Shown here one piece after another: positions 41,653-50,480 of a DNA stretch of 64,000 nucleotides. The stretch comes from an uncultured Oscillospiraceae bacterium (lineage in GTDB: Bacteria > Bacillota > Clostridia > Oscillospirales > Oscillospiraceae): NCBI GenBank assembly GCA_944382965.1, contig CALWOA010000001.1, forward strand, positions 124,001 to 188,000, read 5' to 3'. A program made the translations under genes and the position numbers. A model generated the notes under the pieces. The model ran no database searches. It saw only the letters and a list, made by a program, of their open reading frames with translations, and had not been told where the DNA came from. Numbering within the stretch: position 1 is the first letter of the stretch; every line of letters begins with the position of its first letter.

Positions 41653-42066
41653 ATGCTGGAAAAAATCAAAAACCTGGTGTTGACACACTGGGACATTATA
41701 ACCTATCTGATATTTGGAGTGCTGACCACGGTGGTCAACTATCTGGTATATCTTCCGCTGTACAATTTGCTGCACATACCTGCTTCCGTGTGCAACATCG
41801 TGGCTTGGGTAGTGGCAGTGGCGTTTGCCTTCCTGACCAACAAACCTTTTGTATTCAAGAGCCACGATTGGTCCGCAAAAACAGTACTTCCCGAACTGAG
41901 TAAGTTTGTCAGCTGCCGTTTGGTATCGGGGGTAATGGAGACGGCGATTATTTTCCTGACAGTGGATCTGATGCACTGGAACGGAAATATCTGGAAATTG
42001 TTTACCCAAATTCTTGTTGTTGTGATGAACTATTTTGCCAGCAAAATGCTGGTATTTCGGAAATAA
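41653..42066 (+). CDS. GtrA family membrane protein
   Basis: ATG 41653 follows AGGAGG by six bases. The 137-residue protein has four TM segments with GtrA landmarks: LIFGVLTTVVNYLVY, WVVAVAFAFLTNKPFVF, and NYFASKMLVFRK at the end. GtrA-type proteins are thought to help flip undecaprenyl-linked sugars for cell-surface glycosylation. No glycosyltransferase gene is next to it. Confidence 0.87.
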   Translation: MLEKIKNLVLTHWDIITYLIFGVLTTVVNYLVYLPLYNLLHIPASVCNIVAWVVAVAFAFLTNKPFVFKSHDWSAKTVLPELSKFVSCRLVSGVMETAIIFLTVDLMHWNGNIWKLFTQILVVVMNYFASKMLVFRK

Positions 42067-42068
42067 TA

Positions 42069-42101
42069 CAAAAAACCAGGAACTGCAAAGTTCCTGGTTT
42101 T
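42069..42101. terminator. Bidirectional terminator
   Basis: AAAAACCAGGAAC / GTTCCTGGTTTTT hairpin between convergent genes. Confidence 0.88.
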
Positions 42102-42108
42102 TGCATGT

Positions 42109-45100
42109 TCATTCCACCGACTTCAGTGCTTCTGCCATGTTGATTTTCTCCAGCCTGAAGTAGAAGATAAAGTCTACAACCACAGCAGACAGAAGGGTCA
42201 GAGACAGCGCCCAGACATAGGAAATAGGATTGGCGATGGCCTTGAACCAAACGAAATCAATTTTAATCTGGCTCATGACAAACAGCAGAAGCAATCTGCC
42301 GAAAGCCAGTCCCAGCAGCGAACCAATCACGGTCAATGCCATGTTCTCCTTAAACACGTAAGCTGCTGTTTCGCTGGCGTTGAAACCCAGTACCTTGATG
42401 GTAGCGATTTCCCGGATGCGTTCGGTAATGTTGATGTTGGTCAGATTATACAGAACGATGATAGCCAGCAGTCCTGCACAGAATACCACCACGCCTACCA
42501 CAAGATCCAGCGCATCCATCATGCCCTGAACCATGTCGCTCAGATCCTCACTGACCGATACATTCATCACATTGTCTAACGAAGAAACTGCCGCGCTGAT
42601 AATATGAACTTCCTGGTCCGGAGAAACTTTCACAAAGGCCATCTGCTGCTCTGGCAGGGTTCCCCACTGCTGCTGGATGGTTTCCGGAAGGACAATGGCG
42701 TAATTATCCACATGGTTGTCATAGATGCCGGAAACGGTCAGTTCCAAAGTCTGCAAATCGCCATTGCGCAGAATCACGGTGTCTCCCACATCGATTTTCA
42801 TATTTTCCGCCACACCGGAGGACAGCACCACTTCACCAATGTCAGGCATGGACACAGGCTGATTGCTGCTGTGCAGGTCAATGAAATCGGTTAGTTCCTT
42901 ACCGCTGCTGATCATGTATAGCTCTTTGACTTTGTTGCCAAAATCCAGTTCTACGCTGCTCTGATGATACAGTAGAGAACCCTCGCAGTCCTGAACCGCT
43001 TCGGAAAAATCCGCCAACTGCCCCGGGGTGTTCTCTTCCCGGAAATAGACCGCCATATCGTAAAGAGTGACTTCCTCAAACTGATAATTCGCCACGTTAA
43101 CAATGGAATCCCGCAGACCAAAGCCCGTCAGCAGCAGAGCCGTGCATCCGCCGATACCCATCAGCATCATGGCAAGTCTCTGGCGATAACGGAAGATATT
43201 GCGTATGGTTACCTTATCCAGGAAACTGATCTTGGACCAGAAGGGCAGATATTCCAGGAGAATCTTTTTGCCGGAACTGGGGGCTTTGGGCCGAATCAGT
43301 TCAGCCGGCTCCTCTTCCAATGTTCTGCGGCAGACGTACCAGGTGACGAGCAGCATGACGCCGGTGTACATCAAAACCACAGCGATGCATAGAGGCCAAT
43401 CAATGGTCAGCACCATTTTCGGCTGGATATAGAGCATGATACAGTAAGCCTCCCAGATGATCTGGGGGAAGATGGTGGAGCCTGCCCAAATGCCGACGCT
43501 GCATCCCAGCAAAGCACCGCTGCCGGAATAGAACAGGTATTTTCCAATGATACTGCGGTTGCTGTATCCCAGCGCTTTCAACGTACCGATCTGGGTCCGT
43601 TCTTCCTCAATCATGCGGGTCATGGTAGTGATGCATACCAGAGAAGCCACCAACAGGAAGAACACCGGGAATACCCGGGAAACACCGGATACAATGTCGG
43701 AACTGCTGTCCAGATTCACATAGCCCACATTGCTGTTGCGATCGAGCACATACACATCGGCCTTCTCCATCGCGTCAATATCCGCCCGGGCTTCGTCCAG
43801 TTCTTCCTTGGCGTCTTTCAGTTCGGCTTCCGCATCGGCAAGTTCCTGTTCGGCTTCTGCCTTGGCATCTTCGTATTCTTCCCAGCCCTCGGCCAGTTCT
43901 GCTTCCCCTTCGTGGAACAGTCCCCAGTTGACCATGAGGGCATCGTAGGCGTCGTTGAGTTTGGTTTCATTTGCCCACATTTCTACCTCTGCGGCGGTCA
44001 ACTGAGCTTCCGCATCGGCCAGTTGCTGTTCCTGATTTTCCAGAGCCTGGTATCTTGCCTGAATCTGATCCATGGCAGACAGCACGCCTTGAATCTGGGT
44101 CATCATTGTTTGTAATGAGGCCAACTGCTGCTGTAGCTGGGGAAGATCAGGATCGTCCTCCGGAAGCGCTTCAATCCGCGCCTGAAGGTCATCAATCTGA
44201 CCTTGAAGCACCGGCTGATTGGCTGAAGCCTCATCGTAAGCAGGTTTCAGTTGGGCGTACTCCTGATCCAGTTTTTCCCTGGCAGCGGCAATTTGCGGTT
44301 CTGCTTCTGCTTTTTTCTCTTCCATTTCTTCCTTTGCGGCGGAAATTTGTCCTCGGGCAATTTCAATCTGTTCCCGGCCTTCTTCGATCTCTCTTCCGCC
44401 GTCGATCAGCTTTTGACGATTCTCTTTCAGTTCTTGCTCTGCATCGTCGAGTTCCTGCTTAGCGTCAGCCAGTTCCTGTTCAGCTTCCGCCTTGCCGTCT
44501 TCATATTCTTTCAAGCCGTCCAGATATTCCTGGTAGCCCTCATCGTACTCTTCCTCGGCTTCGGATTTTACATCGGCAAAACGTTCTTCCGCCAGCCGCT
44601 CGGCTTCCGGCTCAATGGCATCCACCGCATCATCCAGAGCATCATTATATTGGTCAGAGTAGATTGCATAGTCACCGGGGATAGTCAGGTTGATTTCCGT
44701 AAAGTAGTCCACATCGAAGGCGCTCTGAGGAATGTAATAGTAGTTTTCCAGACTGCCGCTGCCGATTGTGGTGGTACCCCGGTTCATGTCCATGTACAAA
44801 GGCGTTGCCACACAGCCGACGATGGTGAAGGTCTGATAGCGTAAACTGTCCAGGGAATCTTCCTCGTTATCGGAAGAGATGGTGACAGTCTGCCCCAGCA
44901 TGTCCTCCGTCCAGTGGAATCCATCCGCCAGGCATTCGTTGTCCGCCTCCGGCATTCGTCCGCTGCGCAGGGCAACCTGGTTGATCTCCTGGGGAAGGGA
45001 GTAAAAGCGGTATACGCAATCCTCACCATCCTCTCCGGTTCGTGCAATGAAATCCATCCAGATGGAGCCTTCTGCCTGGGCGACACCATCCAGCTGCTGC

Positions 45101-45336
45101 ACCTTGTCCACATATTCCTGGGTCCAGCCGTAGCTGTTTACCAGGCGGATGTCGAACATATTCTGCTGGTCAGTAAAATACTGCCCCGTGGCTACCATGT
45201 CGGTCTTTGCCATTAAAAGACCGACAAACAGCCCCGCGCCCAAAGCAATGATCGCAGCAATGGCCGTATATCGTCCGAAGGACTTTACAATGGATTGGCG
45301 CAGGTTTCTGCGCATGGCATTTCGTTTCATTACCAT
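42109..45336 (-). CDS. FtsX/MacB-like ABC permease with long coiled coil
   Basis: A 1075-residue permease. One TM near the N-terminus (about 21-42) is followed by an outer domain (about 45-240) and a long Glu/Gln/Ala heptad coiled coil (about 250-535). An FtsX domain with three TM comes next (about 555-700), then a second outer domain and a second FtsX domain with three TM (about 930-1070). Proteins of this form export peptides or lipids or act as mechanotransmitters. The gene overlaps the ATPase gene by seven bases. The coiled coil would extend outside the cell, perhaps to reach the wall. Confidence 0.85.
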   Translation of the reverse strand: MVMKRNAMRRNLRQSIVKSFGRYTAIAAIIALGAGLFVGLLMAKTDMVATGQYFTDQQNMFDIRLVNSYGWTQEYVDKVQQLDGVAQAEGSIWMDFIARTGEDGEDCVYRFYSLPQEINQVALRSGRMPEADNECLADGFHWTEDMLGQTVTISSDNEEDSLDSLRYQTFTIVGCVATPLYMDMNRGTTTIGSGSLENYYYIPQSAFDVDYFTEINLTIPGDYAIYSDQYNDALDDAVDAIEPEAERLAEERFADVKSEAEEEYDEGYQEYLDGLKEYEDGKAEAEQELADAKQELDDAEQELKENRQKLIDGGREIEEGREQIEIARGQISAAKEEMEEKKAEAEPQIAAAREKLDQEYAQLKPAYDEASANQPVLQGQIDDLQARIEALPEDDPDLPQLQQQLASLQTMMTQIQGVLSAMDQIQARYQALENQEQQLADAEAQLTAAEVEMWANETKLNDAYDALMVNWGLFHEGEAELAEGWEEYEDAKAEAEQELADAEAELKDAKEELDEARADIDAMEKADVYVLDRNSNVGYVNLDSSSDIVSGVSRVFPVFFLLVASLVCITTMTRMIEEERTQIGTLKALGYSNRSIIGKYLFYSGSGALLGCSVGIWAGSTIFPQIIWEAYCIMLYIQPKMVLTIDWPLCIAVVLMYTGVMLLVTWYVCRRTLEEEPAELIRPKAPSSGKKILLEYLPFWSKISFLDKVTIRNIFRYRQRLAMMLMGIGGCTALLLTGFGLRDSIVNVANYQFEEVTLYDMAVYFREENTPGQLADFSEAVQDCEGSLLYHQSSVELDFGNKVKELYMISSGKELTDFIDLHSSNQPVSMPDIGEVVLSSGVAENMKIDVGDTVILRNGDLQTLELTVSGIYDNHVDNYAIVLPETIQQQWGTLPEQQMAFVKVSPDQEVHIISAAVSSLDNVMNVSVSEDLSDMVQGMMDALDLVVGVVVFCAGLLAIIVLYNLTNINITERIREIATIKVLGFNASETAAYVFKENMALTVIGSLLGLAFGRLLLLFVMSQIKIDFVWFKAIANPISYVWALSLTLLSAVVVDFIFYFRLEKINMAEALKSVE

Positions 45337-46031
45337 TCAATCTCCGCAATGTTCTGTGGGTGTTCATTTCGTGTAACTGAGGAAACTGTGCCGTTTTTTA
45401 CCCGGATCACCCGGTCGGCCATGGCGGTTAAGGCGCTGTTGTGGGTAATGATGATAACAGTCATACCGGTTTTGCGTCCAGTGTCCTGCAATAGCTGCAA
45501 GATAGCCTTGCCGGTCTGATAATCCAGAGCACCGGTAGGCTCGTCACATAGCAACAGCTTGGGATTTTTTGCCAGTGCCCGGGCAATGGCAACACGTTGC
45601 TGTTCACCGCCGGAAAGCTGACTGGGGAAATTCTTCATCCGTTCCTCCAGACCCACTTCTTTCAGCACTTCGGCGGCATCCAACGGATCTTTGCAGATCT
45701 GGTTGGCCAGTTCTACGTTCTCCAAAGCGGTCAGATTGCCGATCAGGTTGTAGAACTGAAAGACAAATCCGACATCATAGCGGCGATACTGGGTCAGCTG
45801 TTTTTTGTTCAAAGCGGATACTTCTTGTCCATCCAGCGTGACTTTTCCGGTGGTCAGGGTGTCCATGCCGCCGAGAATGTTCAGCAAAGTGGTTTTACCG
45901 GCACCGGAGGGGCCGACGATGACCACCAGTTCTCCTTTTTCCACTTCAAAGGAAACATCGTGCAAGGCTTCAATTTCCACCTCGCCCATATGATAGGTTT
46001 TTCCTACATTCTGAAATTCTACAAACGCCAT
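45330..46031 (-). CDS. ABC transporter ATPase (LolD/MacB type)
   Basis: ATG 46031 follows GAGGTG; the frame extends 59 codons further upstream, past the promoter, and was rejected. The 233-residue protein has Walker [12 protein letters not shown], the Q-loop FVFQFYNLI, signature [13 protein letters not shown] and Walker [13 protein letters not shown]. It powers the permease encoded directly downstream. Confidence 0.92.
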   Translation of the reverse strand: MAFVEFQNVGKTYHMGEVEIEALHDVSFEVEKGELVVIVGPSGAGKTTLLNILGGMDTLTTGKVTLDGQEVSALNKKQLTQYRRYDVGFVFQFYNLIGNLTALENVELANQICKDPLDAAEVLKEVGLEERMKNFPSQLSGGEQQRVAIARALAKNPKLLLCDEPTGALDYQTGKAILQLLQDTGRKTGMTVIIITHNSALTAMADRVIRVKNGTVSSVTRNEHPQNIAEIEW

Positions 46032-46064
46032 AGTATGCACCTCGCGTATATAATTTCTAATATC

Positions 46065-46093
46065 ATTATACCACGGCGAATGTTGATTGTCGA
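46065..46093 (-). promoter_or_regulatory. Promoter of the ABC transporter operon
   Basis: Minus-strand TCGACA (46088-46093), 17 bp and TATAAT (46065-46070). Confidence 0.7.
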
Positions 46094-46152
46094 AACTTTC
46101 TGTAAACTTCTGTCCATCCTGTGCCTTAAAAATCAGATAAGATTTGCGCAGG

Positions 46153-46180
46153 AAAAAACGGGGAGGGTAATCCCTCCCCG
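46153..46180 (-). terminator. Terminator of the 3' part of the split gene
   Basis: CGGGGAGGG / CCCTCCCCG hairpin (46159-46180) followed on the minus strand by TTTTTT. Confidence 0.88.
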
Positions 46181-46189
46181 TTGCGCTTG

Positions 46190-46573
46190 TCAGCAGGTTT
46201 GATAGCAATTATCCCCGTCGCGCTTGTCGTCGCAGCATCTGGGTGCGAACTGGGTGGCGGGGAAGGGAATCCGACTGAACATTTCGCAGGGATCTTCTCC
46301 GCTGCCGGGTGCCTCGCAGCATTCCTTGCAGGGAATGGCGTAGTCCAGAACCGGAACAATCAGTTGAGCTTCCCGCTCCAGCCGGACGATGGAGAATTGT
46401 CCCAGGGTAACAAAGAGCCGACGGCGGTCACCGGAGAGTACCAGCTCTTCGTCGAACTGTCCCCGAATTGCGGCGGGAACCTGGCAGGGGCAGTCGTTGC
46501 AGGTGCATTCGCAGATATCTTTGACTTTGGAGCTGAGTACCATGGGGTCCAGTACCTCTACTGCCGCCACCAA
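46190..46573 (-). CDS. 3' part of a split cysteine-rich gene
   Basis: An open frame of 127 codons begins at TTG/GTG triplets with no ribosome site, directly after the recombinase stop. An internal ATG (46543) could start a 117-residue product behind AGAGGT. The product has Cys clusters at both ends (ECTCNDCPCQ, CKECCE, RCCDDK) and a beta-rich core. Its first codons (VAAVEVLDPMVLSSK) continue in phase where the gene at 52146-52622 breaks off (LPTAVVEV). From memory, a clostridial family runs on across this join (VVEV-DPMVLSSKV). I therefore read it as the 3' exon-like half of an interrupted gene. Whether it is translated before excision is unknown. Confidence 0.7.
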   Translation of the reverse strand: MVAAVEVLDPMVLSSKVKDICECTCNDCPCQVPAAIRGQFDEELVLSGDRRRLFVTLGQFSIVRLEREAQLIVPVLDYAIPCKECCEAPGSGEDPCEMFSRIPFPATQFAPRCCDDKRDGDNCYQTC

Positions 46574-46582
46574 TTAGGCAGG
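46554..46582. other. Left junction (attL-like): core plus element arm
   Basis: The core ACCTCTACT is followed by GCCGCCACCAAT and TAGGCAGG (46575-46582). The arm is the inverted mate of the arm at 52141-52161. Confidence 0.7.
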
Positions 46583-48061
46583 CGGAAGCTTTTTCAAAAC
46601 AATTTTTACCTCCGCGTCTTTACTGACCGATATGTGATCCAGAATTTCCCGAAGATCTCGATTGGTAAACGACTGAAGATGTAAAAAGCGCTGAATTTCC
46701 TCCCGCAATCCCTGGGATGTGTCCAGCCTTTCCTGGAATTTCAGAGAAGGGGAGGGAAGCTGCTCGCTTTTTTGAGAGATTCGGCTTAGTTCCTGCTGTA
46801 TGGGCAGCAGCTTTGCATTGAGTGCCTCCAGGGAGATCAGACCGTTGACATATAGTTCCTGGTAGCGCTCCATTTTTGCCAGAAGTTTTTCCTGTTTCAC
46901 TTGTTGGCGGATGTGGTGGTTTTCTGCTGGGACTGTCCGGGAAGAAAGCTGAGTTGGCACACGGGAAGCAAACTGCTCCGGATCGCCGATCTGAGAGAGA
47001 ATGAAGCGGCTTAGCGTTTCCATTAGTTCCGCTTCGTCCAGGCTGACCCGGTTTTCGCATCTTTGGATGCCGTGCTGATCGTTGGTAACGCAGTGCCAAT
47101 ACACCCGGGTGTTGACATAGGTGTATGTTTTCCGGCAGAAGGAGCGGCCGCAGTGGGCGCATTGAATCAAGGTGGAAAACAGGTGTTTGCCGCTGTAACG
47201 TTCTGTCTTACCGGGCAATGGATCTGATTTCCTTCGCTCCTGTCGGAGCTGCTGGGCCTTCTGAAAGGTATCCGCTGTGACAATGGCCCATTCGGGCCGA
47301 TTGTGGCAGAAATGATCTTCTTCCGGCAGTGTAATCTGTTTCCCGGTGAGAAAGTCCTGGACTTCATACTTGTGGTTGACCAAGGTGCCGCAATAGATGG
47401 GATTCAGGAGAACCCGGCGAACACCACGGGCATTCCAATTCCCGCCGAATTTTGTTTTGTCCCCGTTTTGGTTCAGAATCTGGCTGATGCATCGGCACCC
47501 CAGCCCTTGCCGGGTGTATAGAGAAAAGATCCTGCGTACCACATCCGCTTCGATGGGGTTGATTTCCAGTGTGAAATTGTCAATTCGATCATAGCCGAAT
47601 AGCTCCCGGGGGACACGGCCTTTTTCTGCGTTGATTCGCTTGCCCCATTTGACACGCTTGGAAAGATTATTGCTCTCCTCCTGGGCCATGGCGCTGAACA
47701 GGGTCAGTACAAACTCGCTGTCTCCCATGGAATCCATATTCGCCGTTAAAAACAGGGTGCGAATCCCCAGGGCCTTCAGGGTCCGGATACTTTGCAGAGC
47801 ATCCACAGTATTTCTGGCAAAGCGGCTGATGTCCTTCACCACCACCATCTGAAAAGCGCCGGTTTCGGCGTCCCGCATCAGCTGCTGGAAGGCTTCCCGC
47901 CGTTTGACGGAAGTTCCGCTGATCCCTTCGTCAGCGTACAGCCGGTATAGTTCATGCCCATTTCGCTGGGCATAGGTCAGAAAGAATTCCTTTTGGTGGT
48001 TCAGACTATCGAGCTGTTCTTCTTTTTCCGTGGAAACCCGGCAGTAGGCGGCAATCTTCAT
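46574..48061 (-). CDS. Large serine recombinase (SpoIVCA/phage-integrase type)
   Basis: A 495-residue protein. The catalytic resolvase domain has Ser 10 in AAYCRVSTEKEEQ, then YADEGISGTSVKRR and VVKDISRFARNT. The Recombinase domain spans about 160-260 (FGYDRIDNF, GVRRVLLNPIYCG). A zinc ribbon follows (CAHCGRSFCRK...WHCVTNDQHGIQRC, Cys near 298-340), then a coiled-coil region near 400-440. Its size and domains match integrases that recombine attP with attB without host factors. It lies at one end of the element with its stop touching the attL side, as in skin-type elements. It overlaps the small upstream gene by four bases. Confidence 0.93.
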   Translation of the reverse strand: MKIAAYCRVSTEKEEQLDSLNHQKEFFLTYAQRNGHELYRLYADEGISGTSVKRREAFQQLMRDAETGAFQMVVVKDISRFARNTVDALQSIRTLKALGIRTLFLTANMDSMGDSEFVLTLFSAMAQEESNNLSKRVKWGKRINAEKGRVPRELFGYDRIDNFTLEINPIEADVVRRIFSLYTRQGLGCRCISQILNQNGDKTKFGGNWNARGVRRVLLNPIYCGTLVNHKYEVQDFLTGKQITLPEEDHFCHNRPEWAIVTADTFQKAQQLRQERRKSDPLPGKTERYSGKHLFSTLIQCAHCGRSFCRKTYTYVNTRVYWHCVTNDQHGIQRCENRVSLDEAELMETLSRFILSQIGDPEQFASRVPTQLSSRTVPAENHHIRQQVKQEKLLAKMERYQELYVNGLISLEALNAKLLPIQQELSRISQKSEQLPSPSLKFQERLDTSQGLREEIQRFLHLQSFTNRDLREILDHISVSKDAEVKIVLKKLPPA

Positions 48062-48213
48062 GGCTGGGCACTTCCTTCTGCGATGCCGGGTTCTAAGCTG
48101 TCCGGCATTTCGGTAATCTTTTCCAGCAGTAATTTTAGCAAAGCTTCTGTGAGGGCATCCGCTGTGTTGGGATTGACGATGGTATAAACTGGCTGAACAG
48201 ACTTTTTTGCCAT
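48058..48213 (-). CDS. 51-residue protein translationally coupled to the recombinase
   Basis: A short frame starts MAKKSVQPVYTIVNPNTADA, has a GGGAGGGA ribosome site and ends ...GIAEGSAQP, overlapping the recombinase start by ATGA. No family is recognised. Its place suggests a recombination directionality factor or a recombinase partner, which is inference. A long inverted repeat upstream can hide its ribosome site. Confidence 0.7.
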   Translation of the reverse strand: MAKKSVQPVYTIVNPNTADALTEALLKLLLEKITEMPDSLEPGIAEGSAQP

Positions 48214-48219
48214 AGATGA

Positions 48220-48273
48220 TCCCTCCCTGGCATAGTCTATTGACGCAATCCCAGTGGCATTACCAGGGAGGGA
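48220..48273 (-). promoter_or_regulatory. Inverted repeat able to sequester the ribosome site of the recombinase operon
   Basis: TCCCTCCCTGG (48220-48230) and CCAGGGAGGGA (48263-48273) are perfect 11-bp inverted copies 32 bp apart. On the minus-strand transcript the 3' arm contains the Shine-Dalgarno GGGAGGGA. No sigma-A hexamers were found close by. Confidence 0.6.
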
Positions 48274-48428
48274 GAAGAACTAAATGTGAACATTTTGTAA
48301 ATTATTGTAAACAAGTGAAACATTCTGGTAGAAAAAATCGTCTATATAGTAAAGAAGATTTTGTACCGACACCCCTAGAAAAAGAAAAAAGGAGGACTTG
48401 GTCCTCTTCGGAAAGCTGTTGGATCGAT

Positions 48429-48851
48429 ATGAGTATGTTGGATCGTGTAAAAAACATATGCGGAGCGGAAACGGCACTGGGCATCCGGTTTTGTTCCCCG
48501 GAAGCTGCCCGCTCTTACTTACCCCAGGGCAGCAGAATTTTCGGCGCGGCAGGGGAGAGCCTGTTCTTCTTTGCGGAAGGATATCAGGAGACGGTTTTCG
48601 CATTGGACAAGTACACCGGAGATATCCATCCCCTGGCCTACGATTTTTCGGAATTTCTTCGCCTGATTTTGGCCTGCGGGTCAGCGGAATCCGTTGCCGG
48701 TACCGACCGGAAAGATTCCGCAGAATTGGAAACTCCCCAGCCGGGGCTGCGGGAGCTTCAGGAGGTTCTGAACCTGACCCCCATCCGAAATCCGGGAGAA
48801 TATGTGCGTACCATTGGACAAGTGATTGACTGCAGCAGAATCCGGCAGTAA
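48429..48851 (+). CDS. Hypothetical protein, weakly SUKH/SMI1-like
   Basis: The likely start is ATG 48429 (MSMLDRVKNICGAE). An AAAGGAGG about 30 bases upstream leaves some doubt, and the frame is open back to 48216. The 140-residue product has a segment IFGAAGESLFFFAEGYQ followed by VFALDKYTGDIHPL and FSEFLRLIL, which recalls the C-terminal part of SUKH immunity-type folds. No toxin partner is seen. It lies inside the recombinase element and is divergent from the recombinase. Confidence 0.45.
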   Translation: MSMLDRVKNICGAETALGIRFCSPEAARSYLPQGSRIFGAAGESLFFFAEGYQETVFALDKYTGDIHPLAYDFSEFLRLILACGSAESVAGTDRKDSAELETPQPGLRELQEVLNLTPIRNPGEYVRTIGQVIDCSRIRQ

Positions 48852-48907
48852 TTTGTTTATCAAATCCAAACGGCGATGCAGCTGTGTGTTAAAGAGAGGT
48901 GTACCAT

Positions 48908-49336
48908 ATGAGCAGCTACATACTGATTGACACAACGGTAGAAGACAACACTTGGTGGAAAGATCTGATTCAGGCCTGTGCAGTTCTGGGGGATGTGTTC
49001 GAAATCCATTGCTGGTCTGACGAAAGTGATGCGGCAAAGCTTGCCCTGCGGTACGGGCGGAAGGTCGCCTCCACCTGGCGGGACGGAACGGTAATTCTGG
49101 GAACCATCACCAAAGAGTTCCTTTCCTATCTGACCCGGATGCCCAAACCCTCGGATACGGAAATCTATAACAAGATGACGCCGTTTTTCACCATCCGTCT
49201 GGGAGGCAGGCTCTACAGTGAGCATTACGGGACGGAAGTCATCATTTCCAAGGTGCCGGAAAAGCAGGAACCCTGTGTTGACCGGATCTTAAGCAGGGTG
49301 GAGCGCTGCGGAACCGTCCATCGCAATGTCCAATAA
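48908..49336 (+). CDS. Hypothetical protein of the recombinase element
   Basis: ATG 48908 follows GAGAGGTG. The 142-residue soluble protein (MSSYILIDTTVEDNTWWKDL...) has no TM or recognised motif. It is 56 bp after the preceding gene and ends at a terminator, so the two form a small operon. Confidence 0.5.
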   Translation: MSSYILIDTTVEDNTWWKDLIQACAVLGDVFEIHCWSDESDAAKLALRYGRKVASTWRDGTVILGTITKEFLSYLTRMPKPSDTEIYNKMTPFFTIRLGGRLYSEHYGTEVIISKVPEKQEPCVDRILSRVERCGTVHRNVQ

Positions 49337-49344
49337 CTGCCCAA

Positions 49345-49382
49345 ACGGCACACCGGAAAATGCTCCCGGTGTGCCGTGTTTT
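49345..49382 (+). terminator. Terminator of the two-gene plus-strand operon
   Basis: ACGGCACACCGG / CCGGTGTGCCGT hairpin followed by GTTTTTG. Confidence 0.85.
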
Positions 49383-49469
49383 TGATATCCAACAATTTCA
49401 GATTTACCCGTTGATTCTCACAAGGAAATCCGGCACGCAAAAACTGCGTGCCGGGCGTTTCTATGGGGT

Positions 49470-50462
49470 TTAGCGGAAGCATTCCAGTGTGCCGGTTTCC
49501 ATGAGATAGGCAAAGAACAGATCATCGACGAAACCGTTTCGCTCTGTCCGGCAGGTAAATACCCAAGCCGGACGCAGATGGCAAATGTTGTCAATGTCAA
49601 ATTCCGCAAAGTACTGAATGTCGACGCTGATGACCTCCATTGTTTTGTCATCGCCGTACATGCGGAAAAGAAAATCGGTCTTGAGCTTCTCCGCTGCTTC
49701 TTCCAGGGTGCAACTGGGGACGATGGGCTCCCGGCTGAGTTCCTTCAACAGGAAAGTCCCTTGGAAAGAAAACATCCCTTCTTCGGAAATATGAGCGGAA
49801 ATACTGCGAAAGGGAACGTAACCAGTCACCGGCAATCCCTCAAAATAGGGTTGCAACTTTGCATAGTAAGCGCCTTTTCCGTCCTCAGTGACATTCGCTG
49901 TGACATTCCAGGGCGCAAGGGAAAAACAAGAATACCTTGCAATTTCCTCTCCGGCAGCAGCCGCCGCCTCAGCGGCGGTAGTGGTGAGATCGCCGGGAAT
50001 CTGATCGGTGATATATCCCTGCTCGAATGCGTGCCCTTCATCCAAATCCTTCCCATTCAAATCCCGGGTGACATCCAAATAGCGCCCGTCTCCTGTGATG
50101 TCCTGGGAGAAAGACAGGAAAAGCCGGTCTCCTTCTTGCTTCCACCAGTGCATTCTTCCGTCTTCCTGTACTCCCTTTTCTGCATCCGGGCAGGCGGAAT
50201 AAATATAATCCTGCACAAATCGCTCCAGGGCTTCCTCATCCAGTGCCAGCTGGATGTGATACAGCGTTTCTGGTTCCGGCAGCTCCAGGGAGCCCTTCAG
50301 AATCAGGGTACGGCCTTCTTCCGTCACGGTTTGGGACAGTTCGGTTACGCTGCCGGCTTCCCAGAGGGCAGTCTGGGTGGGCTGGGTTTCTGCCTGGGGA
50401 GCGGCGCAGCCGGTCAGACAGAAAATGGCCAGCAGCAGAGCAAACCAATTTGTTTTTTTCAT
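49470..50462 (-). CDS. Lipoprotein of unknown function
   Basis: ATG 50462 (MKKTNWFALLL) is ten bases after AGGAGG; two ATGs just upstream are too close to it. The 330-residue protein has a lipobox LTGC (Cys 19) and an extracellular domain of about 300 residues, Glu- and aromatic-rich, that I do not recognise. It follows the sigma/anti-sigma genes by 18 bp and so probably belongs to that operon, perhaps as the sensor or target of the sigma factor. Confidence 0.65.
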   Translation of the reverse strand: MKKTNWFALLLAIFCLTGCAAPQAETQPTQTALWEAGSVTELSQTVTEEGRTLILKGSLELPEPETLYHIQLALDEEALERFVQDYIYSACPDAEKGVQEDGRMHWWKQEGDRLFLSFSQDITGDGRYLDVTRDLNGKDLDEGHAFEQGYITDQIPGDLTTTAAEAAAAAGEEIARYSCFSLAPWNVTANVTEDGKGAYYAKLQPYFEGLPVTGYVPFRSISAHISEEGMFSFQGTFLLKELSREPIVPSCTLEEAAEKLKTDFLFRMYGDDKTMEVISVDIQYFAEFDIDNICHLRPAWVFTCRTERNGFVDDLFFAYLMETGTLECFR

Positions 50463-50480
50463 AATCATCATGCCTCCTTT

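Noticed and set aside
46032..46208. N-terminal extension of the ABC ATPase
   Set aside because: Crosses the promoter at 46065-46093 and ABC ATPases start near the chosen ATG.
46190..46543. 3' fragment as an independent, ordinary gene
   Set aside because: Possible from an internal ATG, but the in-phase match with the 5' fragment, the shared core and the attP symmetry make a split gene more likely.
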